From contig DLGZ01000032.1 in NCBI GenBank assembly GCA_002482965.1, positions 1 through 64,000 on the forward strand: a stretch of 64,000 nucleotides of DNA, written 5' to 3'. Source of the stretch: Verrucomicrobiaceae bacterium UBA7681 (lineage in GTDB: Bacteria > Verrucomicrobiota > Verrucomicrobiia > Verrucomicrobiales > Verrucomicrobiaceae). Shown here piece by piece: positions 51,500-59,611 of the stretch. Both the position numbers and the translations under genes were made by a program. Positions within the stretch are counted from its first letter, which is position 1. The number at the start of each line of letters is the position of its first letter. The notes beneath the pieces were generated by a model. That model was not told where the DNA came from, did no database searches, and saw nothing but the letters and a program-made list of their open reading frames with translations.

Positions 51500-53674
51500 T
51501 TACATTGCGGTGTAGCTAAGGCATTTGATTTCATCGAGCGACGTGTGCCCTCCGATGATCTGCTGGAGGCCTTCCTGATAGAGCGAACGGAAACCGTTTT
51601 TAAAGGCGGCGGCACGCATCGCGCTCAGCGGTGCGCCTTCCTCAACAAGATCGCGCAGTTCATTGTTCACTTCGCACAGCTCCATCAGCGCGACGCGTCC
51701 GGCGTAGCCGGTGCCATGGCACTCATCACAGCCGCGTGCGGTGTAGATGGGCGTGGTGATCGGCGCTGTGATCACGGCCTGCTTGGCCATGAGATCCTGC
51801 ACGTCCTGCGGTGCCTGCATGGGCTGCTTGCAGTAGGTGCACAGCCTGCGGACGAGACGCTGGGCCTGGCTGAGAGCTAGTGAGTCTGCGAGAAGGTATT
51901 TTTCCACTCCCATGGACAACAGTCGTGACACAGCACGAAGCGAGTCATTGGCATGCAGGGTGGTGAGCACGAGATGTCCTGTCAGTGAGGCGTTCACTGC
52001 AGCGCCTGCGGTTTCCGCATCGCGTGACTCACCGATCAGGATGATGTCAGGGTCGGCACGCAGCAAGGAACGCAGACCATTCGCGAAGTCGAGACCGCGG
52101 GCGTTGTTGGTCTGGGTCTGATTGATGCCTTCAATTTCGTATTCGATCGGGTCTTCGATCGTCTGGATGTTGACGGTTTCATCGTTCACGCTGTTGAGCA
52201 GGGCATACAGCGTGGTGGTTTTCCCGGAGCCGGTGGGACCGGTGACGAGCACCAGCCCCTGGTCGCGCTGCATGGTGCGCGTGAGGATGTCGATCTGGCG
52301 CTGCGAGAGATTGAAGTCCGAGAGACGCTTCACCCCGTCCTGCTTGTCGAGGAAACGCATGATGACCTTCTGGAACTCACGCCGCGTCGGCACCGCAGCG
52401 ACACGAACATCCACCCGACGCCGGCCGATGGAGAGCGCCATGCGTCCGTCCTGGCACTCCTGCCGGTTCTGGCTCATGCCGGCGTAGTTTTTCAGCAGGG
52501 CCACGTAGCGGTTGAGCTGGCTCTCCGGCGCGGTCATGATGGTCTTCATGGTGCCGTCCATGCGCGCACGAAACCGGGTGAAGCTGTAAAATTTCTCCAG
52601 ATGCAAATCTGAAGCGCGGCAGCGGATGGCGGTGAAGAGCGCCCACTGCACGAGCTGCTCAGGCTCGTGGTTGGGATTCTGCGGATTGATCCGCGCCATG
52701 TCTTCGGGGGAAATTTCGACGACGCTGGAATCATCCGCGACGGAGAGGGTGCTCCCCTCCATCGAAGCCACCGCACTGGGATCAAAGGTGGCTCCCGCGC
52801 GGTTGATCGCCTCACGAATGCTGACCAAATCTGCCAGCACCGGGATGATCTTCACCGATGGATTGCCCATCGAGAGCCATTCGTCTTCGAAGGCGTAGCA
52901 GTCGCTGCTCTCACTGAGGAGGAAGACGACCTGCTTGCCGATGTAGAGCGGGTAAACATTGTGCCGTTCCAGCAGGGGAATGGGGAAGAAGCTCTGGCGC
53001 TGCGCCTCGGTGGCGCTGTACACGAGGGTGCGGCAGCCGCTGACGAGATGCTGGAGGGCGATGCCCATGTTGCGCTGCACCACATTGAAATGCGTGACAG
53101 CCATTGTCTCAGTCTTGCCACTCTCCGCCTCGTAAAAGCCTTTCAGCTTGGTGATTTCAGCCGGTTCATACGGATAGTGTTCGAGCAGCCACTTGAAGGT
53201 GCCGTCCAGTCCGAGATCGGAAAACACCTGCGGCTGCAGCTGCTCCATCGCGTTCGACTGTGAAATCGGCATCTGGCCAAAGCGCTGCACCAGATCCTTG
53301 CGGGTGTTTTGATACTGCTCCGGTGTGACGAGCACCCGGATGGTGAGGAAGTGCGGCACGCCCCACAAATCTCCCGCCCGTGGATTGTGATGCGCCATGA
53401 CCAGCAGCGGGCCGATGGTGCTGACCGGCAGCCAGGGATCCGCCACATAGGGCACCCGGCCGAGCTTGCGGATGAGCCGTTCCGCATCGGGCGAGCAGCT
53501 TTCACGCAGAAGTGTGACCGGCAGCATGCCGTGCTGCAGGGCCAGGCCTTCGATGGATTGAATGGCCAGAATGGCCGATTGCCTCGCCTCAACAATCGTG
53601 TTAGGTGGATTACTCGCAGCACCAAAGGATTTTGGTGTCAGCGGGTTTGTTGGGTTCTGTAATGTGACAGACAT
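51500..53674 (-). CDS. PilB/GspE-type secretion or pilus assembly ATPase
   Basis: The 724-residue product is a hexameric traffic ATPase that would drive pilin or pseudopilin assembly at the inner membrane. The C-terminal half has Walker A VTGPTGSGKTT (about 477), the Asp box TIEDPIEYEIEGINQTQTN, Walker B DIILIGESRD and the His box GHLVLTTLHAND. A four-Cys zinc site appears as CTYC...CDECHGTG. The N-terminal 330 residues, starting MSVTLQNPTNPL, are divergent from the usual MshEN domain. It lies 18 bp after the last prepilin gene. No pilT, pilC or secretin gene is in the window. Confidence 0.92.
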   Translation of the reverse strand: MSVTLQNPTNPLTPKSFGAASNPPNTIVEARQSAILAIQSIEGLALQHGMLPVTLLRESCSPDAERLIRKLGRVPYVADPWLPVSTIGPLLVMAHHNPRAGDLWGVPHFLTIRVLVTPEQYQNTRKDLVQRFGQMPISQSNAMEQLQPQVFSDLGLDGTFKWLLEHYPYEPAEITKLKGFYEAESGKTETMAVTHFNVVQRNMGIALQHLVSGCRTLVYSATEAQRQSFFPIPLLERHNVYPLYIGKQVVFLLSESSDCYAFEDEWLSMGNPSVKIIPVLADLVSIREAINRAGATFDPSAVASMEGSTLSVADDSSVVEISPEDMARINPQNPNHEPEQLVQWALFTAIRCRASDLHLEKFYSFTRFRARMDGTMKTIMTAPESQLNRYVALLKNYAGMSQNRQECQDGRMALSIGRRRVDVRVAAVPTRREFQKVIMRFLDKQDGVKRLSDFNLSQRQIDILTRTMQRDQGLVLVTGPTGSGKTTTLYALLNSVNDETVNIQTIEDPIEYEIEGINQTQTNNARGLDFANGLRSLLRADPDIILIGESRDAETAGAAVNASLTGHLVLTTLHANDSLRAVSRLLSMGVEKYLLADSLALSQAQRLVRRLCTYCKQPMQAPQDVQDLMAKQAVITAPITTPIYTARGCDECHGTGYAGRVALMELCEVNNELRDLVEEGAPLSAMRAAAFKNGFRSLYQEGLQQIIGGHTSLDEIKCLSYTAM

Positions 53675-53692
53675 GGGTGTGGCGAGGCAGAC

Positions 53693-54217
53693 TCAGCGTC
53701 CAGCCATTTGAAAATTCGGCGGGAAAACAAATGCCGTGGTGAAGTCTGTGCCTTCGAAATTCATCAGTATTCCGGTGCCGCTCTGCCCCGGTTTGATCAA
53801 TTCAAACAGTTTACCCGTCCAGCGCAGACGATGCGCGGAGACATCGCTGGAGGAGACCGGATTGTACCGTGGATCCATGAAGGGGGAGCCCGGCTGTGCG
53901 CGCTTAATATTGGGATCGCGGTATTGGAGCGTACGCAGAATGACCAGCTCATCCGCCACGGACCCAGTCATGGCATCAAACACCAGCTCGTAGTTCTGCT
54001 GGGCGAAACGATGCAGCGACTGGTTGAGCGTCTCCTGCCGTGACATGGCCAGCGCATCTTTGGAACCGCCTAAAAATTGGCCAAACGACTGCACGGCGAT
54101 TCCTGCCAGCACCCCCATGATGGAAATCACAATGACCAGTTCAGACATGGAAAAACCACGCTCACTGCCGGCTGGCAGGAAGGTGGTGCGAATTCCGCGA
54201 TGTACGGGAGGGGTCAT
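53693..54217 (-). CDS. Type IV prepilin-like protein
   Basis: The 174-residue product has a long leader (MTPPVHRGIRTTFLPAGSERG) and a prepilin peptidase site G/FSMSELVIVI with Glu at +5, followed by a hydrophobic helix (ISIMGVLAGIAV). The globular part includes LNQSLHRFAQQNYELVFDA and ends FVFPPNFQMAG. A start nearer the signal is possible. It is fourth in the prepilin series and 18 bp before the ATPase gene, typical of a minor pseudopilin. Confidence 0.85.
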   Translation of the reverse strand: MTPPVHRGIRTTFLPAGSERGFSMSELVIVISIMGVLAGIAVQSFGQFLGGSKDALAMSRQETLNQSLHRFAQQNYELVFDAMTGSVADELVILRTLQYRDPNIKRAQPGSPFMDPRYNPVSSSDVSAHRLRWTGKLFELIKPGQSGTGILMNFEGTDFTTAFVFPPNFQMAGR

Positions 54218-54228
54218 GCCGGAGTGCG

Positions 54229-54633
54229 TCAGTAATAAATGCTTCCGGTCGGGCTGGTGAGCGAGACCTTGGTCATGGACGTGATGGAGGGAGGAAACGT
54301 GACGGTGTACCCGGACGGCATGTAGGCAGTCAGCGTCGTCTCCGCAAAACTCAGGTAGGGGCGCAGCAGAGTGTACTTCGAGTCGGACGATGATGCGGCG
54401 GTCCAGTCCAGCGCTGCCTGCGTCCGGCCACGCACCTGGATGTAGCTTGCCTGGGCCAGATTTAGCGACTCCGCACGGGCGATCGCCAGATTGCGTTCAC
54501 TGTCACCCCGCATGCGAGTGACGGAAGGGATCGCCATGAAGGCGATGATGCCAATGATCGACACACAGGCCATCATCTCCACCAGCGAGAAACCGCGAAT
54601 GAATGAGTGAGATTTGGAAGAGGAGGTGTGCAT
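54229..54633 (-). CDS. Type IV prepilin-like protein
   Basis: The 134-residue product has the leader MHTSSSKSHSFIRG and prepilin cleavage site G/FSLVEMMACV with Glu at +5. The hydrophobic helix reads VSIIGIIAFMAIPSV. The C-terminal domain is short and ends SLTSPTGSIYY. It lies 24 bp after the preceding prepilin gene and 11 bp before the next. Confidence 0.87.
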   Translation of the reverse strand: MHTSSSKSHSFIRGFSLVEMMACVSIIGIIAFMAIPSVTRMRGDSERNLAIARAESLNLAQASYIQVRGRTQAALDWTAASSSDSKYTLLRPYLSFAETTLTAYMPSGYTVTFPPSITSMTKVSLTSPTGSIYY

Positions 54634-54657
54634 GATGAAGCTCAGCGGGAGAGCGGA

Positions 54658-55143
54658 TTATTGATTGACCAGATCCACATGAGGGAAATCGCCTATCTGC
54701 CAGTCAGCGAAGGACAGGTACTGCTGCGCATTGGCCAAAGCGGCGGTCTGCAGTTGATTGGCATTGGTGGTGTAATCCGCAAAGTGATCCGCCGTCGTCT
54801 GATCAAGGAAACCCACGCGCAGACTCGGATCCGACGATGCTGGATTTGGAATCAGAAGATTGAAACGCAGCTTGCTTGAGGCCAGCGCGTTATAAGTGGT
54901 GCGCACGCTTTCAAGGCTGCGAAATTGAGCCGTGTTGCCGACGCGCATCTGCGCCATCACCCAGGCGGTCAAGGCGCTCTGCACCGACGCCTGCTGCTGC
55001 CGGGCCATGACACGATGAGCATCGCGTGAGGCATTCGAAATGGCCGCCACCACGATGGATGACATGATGCCGATGATGGCAATCGTGAAGATCGCCTCAA
55101 CAAAACTAAATCCACGCTTCCTCCTCTGTTTCATCATCTTCAT
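54658..55143 (-). CDS. Type IV prepilin-like protein
   Basis: The 161-residue product has a basic leader (MKMMKQRRKRG) and cleavage site G/FSFVEAIFTIAIIGIMSS, with Glu at +5. The mature part is helical at first (ASRDAHRVMARQQQASVQSAL) and ends LSFADWQIGDFPHVDLVNQ. It is separated from the upstream major-pilin-like gene by 133 bp containing a strong hairpin, and is close to the next prepilin gene. Confidence 0.88.
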   Translation of the reverse strand: MKMMKQRRKRGFSFVEAIFTIAIIGIMSSIVVAAISNASRDAHRVMARQQQASVQSALTAWVMAQMRVGNTAQFRSLESVRTTYNALASSKLRFNLLIPNPASSDPSLRVGFLDQTTADHFADYTTNANQLQTAALANAQQYLSFADWQIGDFPHVDLVNQ

Positions 55144-55170
55144 AATCAGTGCCGCCTAAATTTGCTTGTT

Positions 55171-55206
55171 ACACAAAAGCCGCCGGGGAGTCACCTCCCC
55201 GGCGGA
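55171..55206 (-). terminator. Terminator/attenuator between first and later prepilin genes
   Basis: On the - strand CCGCCGGGGAG pairs with CTCCCCGGCGG (hairpin 55180-55205) and is followed by CTTTTGTGT. It lies 71 bp after the first prepilin stop. It probably allows the first pilin to be made in excess over the rest of the operon. Confidence 0.75.
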
Positions 55207-55276
55207 CGTGAAGCGTCCGAATCTGTTGTTTTTTAGATCAACAATGAGCCGGGCGAAACGTTAGCTGAGTCCTGAA

Positions 55277-55681
55277 CTACTGCGAGGAGGTCGTGTCGTA
55301 CTTCAGCTGCTTGTTGTCGTTGTCCCAGTCCAGGTAGCCGATCACCGCGGTACGATCTTCAGCATTGATGGCACCGGAGGTGAAGATCTTGTCCTTGAAC
55401 GCACCTTGCGTCGGGGAGAGCGTACCACCTTCAGCAGCGGCGACGGCCAAAGCGGTGGTGGTGATATCGGTGGTGTCAGCGCCGGCGGCGATGGCAGCAT
55501 TCACGACGGAAGCGACGGTCTGCGCATTGCGGCGGGCCGAAGCGTCACGGGCGCTTGCGTTCAGGTTACCGATGTTCGGGATCGCGATAGCGGCAATGAT
55601 GCCGATGATGGCGATGACGACGAGCATTTCCACGAGGCTGAAGCCAGCTTTGCGGGAGGTGTTGAGCTTGATGTTTTTCAT
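55277..55681 (-). CDS. Major type IV pilin/pseudopilin-like protein
   Basis: The 134-residue product has leader MKNIKLNTSRKAG and cleavage site G/FSLVEMLVVIAIIGIIAA, with Glu at +5, the classic pattern for a major pilin or GspG-like pseudopilin. The mature domain is Ala/Thr-rich (QTVASVVNAAIAAGADTTD, ALAVAAAEGG) and ends in DWDNDNKQLKYDTTSSQ, whose Asp-rich end could bind calcium. It is first in the gene series, followed by an attenuator-like hairpin and by three minor prepilins. Confidence 0.9.
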   Translation of the reverse strand: MKNIKLNTSRKAGFSLVEMLVVIAIIGIIAAIAIPNIGNLNASARDASARRNAQTVASVVNAAIAAGADTTDITTTALAVAAAEGGTLSPTQGAFKDKIFTSGAINAEDRTAVIGYLDWDNDNKQLKYDTTSSQ

Positions 55682-56217
55682 AGTGTTGTCTGTGTGTGTT
55701 TGGCTGTTGGTATTGCTTCGAGATGATCAGCTTTGTGGAGTTGCTCAGCCTCGAATTATGGAAATTGTAAGGCATCTTAAAATTATACACAACGTTTTTT
55801 TCATAATTTTTACAAAGCCAATGATTTACCACGCAAAAAAGGACGAGCACTCGCTCCCGAATGAACTTTTTTTCGCTTTAAAAAGATCTGCTCAGCATGG
55901 TTTGAACCGACTGGGACAGCTCGCTGCAACACCCCCATTGACAGCAATGTACCCATTCCCTGTCAGGACTGAGGCCCCCTGACTGTTGTTACTTGCCTAG
56001 TGCTCAGGTGATTTGACCTTTTTTCTTGCGATCCAGGCTGACACTGCATCTCAGACAGCTGGGACTGGACTATTCCTATGCTCTCGATACATCCAGGTAA
56101 CAAGCGCTTGAGTAGAGAGGTCCCTGCTGAATCAGTTTGCCCATGCTCTTCTTATAGTTTTTATTATATTACGTGTTTATTAAAACTTTTTAAAAGCTCA
56201 CGTACTTCAGCACCGCT
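55682..56217. promoter_or_regulatory. AT-rich promoter region of the pilin operon
   Basis: This 530-bp stretch is strikingly AT-rich compared with its flanks. On the - strand a TATAAT lies at 55782-55787, about 100 bp before the pilin start, without a well-spaced TTGACA; a sigma-54 site was not found. A second AT-rich run (about 56155-56195) may serve the rightward gene. No gene is visible. Confidence 0.4.
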
Positions 56218-56244
56218 TTGACCTTGCTGGTCTGTGCTTTCGGA

Positions 56245-56628
56245 ATGCGGATCCGCCTCTTGCTTTGGCAGGCACTCCCATTGGTCCTGCTCGTCCCGGC
56301 CTGCCTGCTCCGCCTAGTTTCCATTCAAAACCTGCCCACCACGTTCCTAATGCTGGCTCTGCTCGAAACCAATCTGGCAGAACTGACCGCCTTGCAGGCT
56401 CAGGTGATCTTTGCGGAACTGGGCACCCTGCTGCTGCTGGTGCTCTATGCCTGGTTTGTTAAAAACCGAGTTCCTGCCAATTTCCATTTGGGCCCTGTGG
56501 GACGTGCTTTGATCCTTCTGACCATGCCCATTCCACTCCTCTCCGACCTGCTTTCGCATGATCGGGAGGGCAGCTTGGCCGGCATCCCGCAGCGCTGCCT
56601 GTCCACCTTCCCATGCTCCACTCTTTAG
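56245..56628 (+). CDS. Hypothetical membrane protein
   Basis: The 127-residue product starts MRIRLLLWQALPLVLLVPACLL. It has hydrophobic stretches at about residues 5-25, 55-72 (VIFAELGTLLLLVLYAWF) and 85-105 (RALILLTMPIPLLSDLL). It looks like a small inner-membrane protein, but the last part (about 108 on) is Cys/Ser-rich and uncharacteristic. No family was recognised. Confidence 0.5.
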   Translation: MRIRLLLWQALPLVLLVPACLLRLVSIQNLPTTFLMLALLETNLAELTALQAQVIFAELGTLLLLVLYAWFVKNRVPANFHLGPVGRALILLTMPIPLLSDLLSHDREGSLAGIPQRCLSTFPCSTL

Positions 56629-56689
56629 GGTGCCTATGCACACCATCGGCAGCCATGGCCCCTACCCTGAGCGCTACCCGCCGCAGAGT

Positions 56690-56718
56690 GTGGTGAGTTC
56701 CGCTGGCCAACTCACCAC
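56690..56718 (+). promoter_or_regulatory. 10-bp hairpin upstream of the rhodanese
   Basis: GTGGTGAGTT and AACTCACCAC form a perfect stem with a 9-nt loop, ending 23 bp before the rhodanese ATG. Without a T-run it is more likely a leader structure than a terminator. Confidence 0.45.
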
Positions 56719-56741
56719 AAAGAGGCACATTTCCGCACTTC

Positions 56742-57179
56742 ATGAATTCCCTCCTCATGCCTGCGCTCCTGATCTTCGGGCTTTGCACGGCTGCCTTCGC
56801 AACCGAGCCTCCCGGCAGCCCTTCGCTACCACCGGCGGTGGTGGTTCCACCGGAAGTCCACGAGATCGCGCCGGAACAGGTGATGCGCCAGCTGGTGGAC
56901 CACCCCGACACGCTGATCATTGACGTCCGCACTGAGGATGAAAGGCACACGCGCGGCTACATTCTCAATTCACTGAACTTCGACTACTTCCACGGCCAGA
57001 AGATGCTGGATGCTCTGGAAAAGCTCGACAAGACCAAGCCCTGCATCGTGCACTGCGCGATCGGTGGCCGCGCCCAGTTCATCGCCGTGCAGATGCATCA
57101 ACTCGGCTTTAAGGACATCCTCCTGCTCAAAGGCGGCTTCAACGCCTGGGCGGCCAGCGGGCAGGCCATCGCGAAGTGA
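56742..57179 (+). CDS. Secreted rhodanese-domain protein
   Basis: The 145-residue product has a signal peptide (LLMPALLIFGLCTAAFATEP). The rhodanese domain includes TLIIDVRTEDERHTRGYILNS and the active-site loop VHCAIGGRAQ, whose Cys carries the persulfide, then GFKDILLLKGGFNAW. Rhodaneses move sulfane sulfur; a periplasmic location is likely. The convergent MBL-fold gene ends 4 bp after its stop. Confidence 0.92.
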   Translation: MNSLLMPALLIFGLCTAAFATEPPGSPSLPPAVVVPPEVHEIAPEQVMRQLVDHPDTLIIDVRTEDERHTRGYILNSLNFDYFHGQKMLDALEKLDKTKPCIVHCAIGGRAQFIAVQMHQLGFKDILLLKGGFNAWAASGQAIAK

Positions 57180-57182
57180 TGG

Positions 57183-58037
57183 CTAGGCCTCTTCTCGTTT
57201 TTTCATTTCCAGGTGCTCGCCACATTGCAGCACGCGATATGGCTGATCGAGACGGCCGCAGGCGGCCACAAATTCGTCGGGCGTTTCGGTGTTGAACCCA
57301 AACATGTCGTAGTGGCAGGGCACGACGAGCCTTGCCTCGCCGACTTTGCCGAGTGCTGCGGCCTCGGTGCCGTTGAGGTTTCCTGCCACACGGCGCTCGG
57401 GTTTGTTGCCATTGATGGGTAGAAGCATCAGATCGCAGGCGTACTCACGCGCCATTGTAACGATGTCATCGTGCCAGAGTGTGTCGCCGCTGTGGTAAAG
57501 GGTGAAGGGGCCGCAGCGCAGCAGAAAGCCGGCGCAGTGGCAGTTGTCATGCTCATCACGCAGCACTTCATTGTGTTTGGCGATGATGCCGCGCAGCTCC
57601 CAGCGGCCTTCGAAATACACGTCATGGTCCCCGATGCCGCAGTAGTTCACGCGGGCATCTCCGAGCCGCTTTTGCGCCTCGGGAATGATGGGGTGTGGCA
57701 GGAAGAGCCGGAAGCCGGGATTTGCTGCGGCGAGAGGCACCAGCGTGGCAGCGTCCAGATGGTCTGTGTGCAGGTGGCTGGCCGTCACACGGGTGATGCC
57801 GGTGAGCTGGCGCGGGTCGATGCAGCGCTCTGTCATCCGCACATGCGGCTTGTCGGTGGCGGCGTACTTTTCCGTCAGTGAATCGGAGAGATAGGGGTCA
57901 AACAGCAGCCGCTCCCCTGCCCACTGCACGAGGAAGCCGCTCTGCCCCAACCACCAGACATGCAGTATGTCTTCGTCCTTGGAAGCGGCTGCGATGTCGG
58001 CCAGCAGTGCGTCGTCTTTTTGTAACGCTGAGATCAT
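57183..58037 (-). CDS. Metallo-beta-lactamase-fold hydrolase (UlaG-like)
   Basis: The 284-residue cytoplasmic protein has WWLGQSGFLVQWAGERLLFDPYL and the metal-binding ASHLHTDHLD, FLLRCGPFTLYHSGDT and VVPCHYDMFG, with His and Asp ligands as in L-ascorbate-6-phosphate lactonase (UlaG) and related lactonases. The substrate is not shown by the sequence. Its ATG overlaps the stop of the NadD-NadK fusion gene as ATGA, so the two are probably translated together. Confidence 0.9.
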   Translation of the reverse strand: MISALQKDDALLADIAAASKDEDILHVWWLGQSGFLVQWAGERLLFDPYLSDSLTEKYAATDKPHVRMTERCIDPRQLTGITRVTASHLHTDHLDAATLVPLAAANPGFRLFLPHPIIPEAQKRLGDARVNYCGIGDHDVYFEGRWELRGIIAKHNEVLRDEHDNCHCAGFLLRCGPFTLYHSGDTLWHDDIVTMAREYACDLMLLPINGNKPERRVAGNLNGTEAAALGKVGEARLVVPCHYDMFGFNTETPDEFVAACGRLDQPYRVLQCGEHLEMKKREEA

Positions 58038-59416
58038 GCCCCGAACTGGATGGCTGCGATTTTTTCCGCCATGTCATGGCTGGCGCAGAAGACCAGCTCC
58101 GCCGCCGCTGCGCGAGAGAGGCGTGCATGTAACGCTACCACACGCCCCATGCTGAGACCGTCCACATAGGCCTGCACGGGACGGTGCTTGGGGTCGATGT
58201 TGCGGATCTCCACTGTGGTGTCGGGGGAAAGCAGCGCGCTGCGCCAGTGCGCCGGCTGCAGGACATTGGAGCCAACAAGTAACCATGCCGGCGTATCCGC
58301 CAGCAGCGGGGCCGCGCCCATGCTGCGGGCGTAGGCGGTCGATCCGGCTGCGGTAGCCACGAGGGCCCCGTCGCACACCAGTTTGGGAATACGGCGCACG
58401 TTATTCACAGTGATCTCCAGCCACGCGGACTGGCTGGTGGCGCGCTCAAGCCAGGAATCATTGAACCCATGCGCGGGGTGCCTGCGCCCCTCTTCATCCT
58501 CAAATTCAAGGAAGAGCATGGGCATTTGACGAAAAATGACATCGCTCGGCGGAAACGAATTCGCCGTTACTTGTTCCTGCGCATTCAGCAGAAAGCCGAG
58601 GTGCCCGGCATTGATGCCAAAGAACGGCAGCCGCGTGCGCCAGTGCTCACGGATGCTGCGCAGCATGGCGCCGTCCCCCCCGATCACGTTGATGAAATCG
58701 GCATCTTTGGCGGCCACATGCCTGCCCTCCAGCAGGGTGCTCAGCTGACGCACTCTCGGGATTTCCACATCCGCCTGCAGAAAAAACTTCGCGTCTTCCA
58801 GCGTGCCCCGCGCCCAGTTCCCCGGCACCGGTGCGCGATAGAGGCCGTAGCGCGCCAGGTAGGCCTCCGCCCGTGGCGGCACCAGATCTCCCACACGCTT
58901 CCCGTGGCTCAAATGCTCGCGGATCGCCGTGCTGGATCCCTCCACCAGATGCTCGATGACCTGCGCATGCGGTGGCAAATCACCTGCATGCAGCGTGTAG
59001 CCCGGCCGCTTTAGCACGGCAAAATTCGCCTGCTGCCATAGCTCCAGGCCATGCGCCCAGGTCCGCTGGATCAGCGACTCTCCACTTGCGCCACCCGTCA
59101 CCAGATCCGCCCCCACCACATGCCACAGCTCCCCTTCGGCCTCAAAGCGCCGCTGCAGCTCGTAATTCCGCGTGAAGGTTTCCTGCTCGAAATCCGAGAG
59201 ATCCACGGTCACCTTGGGCAGTCCGCCAAACACGATGTCTGCCAGCGCCGCACGATACACTGAGGGCACGCTGTCCGTCACCGGCTTGTCTGGCCGGGGT
59301 CCGCAGGGGATCACCCGCACCTCGTCAAAGTCCTGCACCAGGCGTGCGGCGATGGCGGCATGGTGGTTCCCCGGGGGATTGAAGCTGCCTCCAAAAATGG
59401 CGATGCGCTTGGGCAT
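58034..59416 (-). CDS. Bifunctional NadD-NadK fusion
   Basis: One 460-residue chain joins two steps of NAD(P) synthesis. Residues about 1-205 match nicotinate-nucleotide adenylyltransferase (NadD): RIAIFGGSFNPPGNHHAAI, VIPCGPRPDKP, FAVLKRPGYTLH and SSTAIREHL. The HxGH motif reads GNHH, so the first His is lost. Residues about 225-460 match NAD kinase (NadK): NVIGGDGAMLRSI, FGINAGHLGFL, DGALVATAAGSTAY and a C-terminal beta domain. The chosen start MPKRIAIFGG omits 11 upstream residues. The protein would make NaAD and then phosphorylate NAD, although NAD synthetase (NadE) acts between. It overlaps the MBL-fold gene. Confidence 0.92.
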   Translation of the reverse strand: MPKRIAIFGGSFNPPGNHHAAIAARLVQDFDEVRVIPCGPRPDKPVTDSVPSVYRAALADIVFGGLPKVTVDLSDFEQETFTRNYELQRRFEAEGELWHVVGADLVTGGASGESLIQRTWAHGLELWQQANFAVLKRPGYTLHAGDLPPHAQVIEHLVEGSSTAIREHLSHGKRVGDLVPPRAEAYLARYGLYRAPVPGNWARGTLEDAKFFLQADVEIPRVRQLSTLLEGRHVAAKDADFINVIGGDGAMLRSIREHWRTRLPFFGINAGHLGFLLNAQEQVTANSFPPSDVIFRQMPMLFLEFEDEEGRRHPAHGFNDSWLERATSQSAWLEITVNNVRRIPKLVCDGALVATAAGSTAYARSMGAAPLLADTPAWLLVGSNVLQPAHWRSALLSPDTTVEIRNIDPKHRPVQAYVDGLSMGRVVALHARLSRAAAAELVFCASHDMAEKIAAIQFGA

Positions 59417-59611
59417 GCCGCACGGTGCCAGTGGTCCAAACGAGTGCAAGCTGCGAGAAGGAGTCCTTTAAAGCTCAGCCCACCCCCTGCTAAAATCTTT
59501 ATTGCCCTGAAGTTTTTCCAGAAGCAGCAGGGACAGGCCATGTTAGAGTAGCCGCCTTGTCCAGATTGGCAGGAGCAGGCCGCTGCTTCTTTGACAATCA
59601 ACGCCTTCCCC

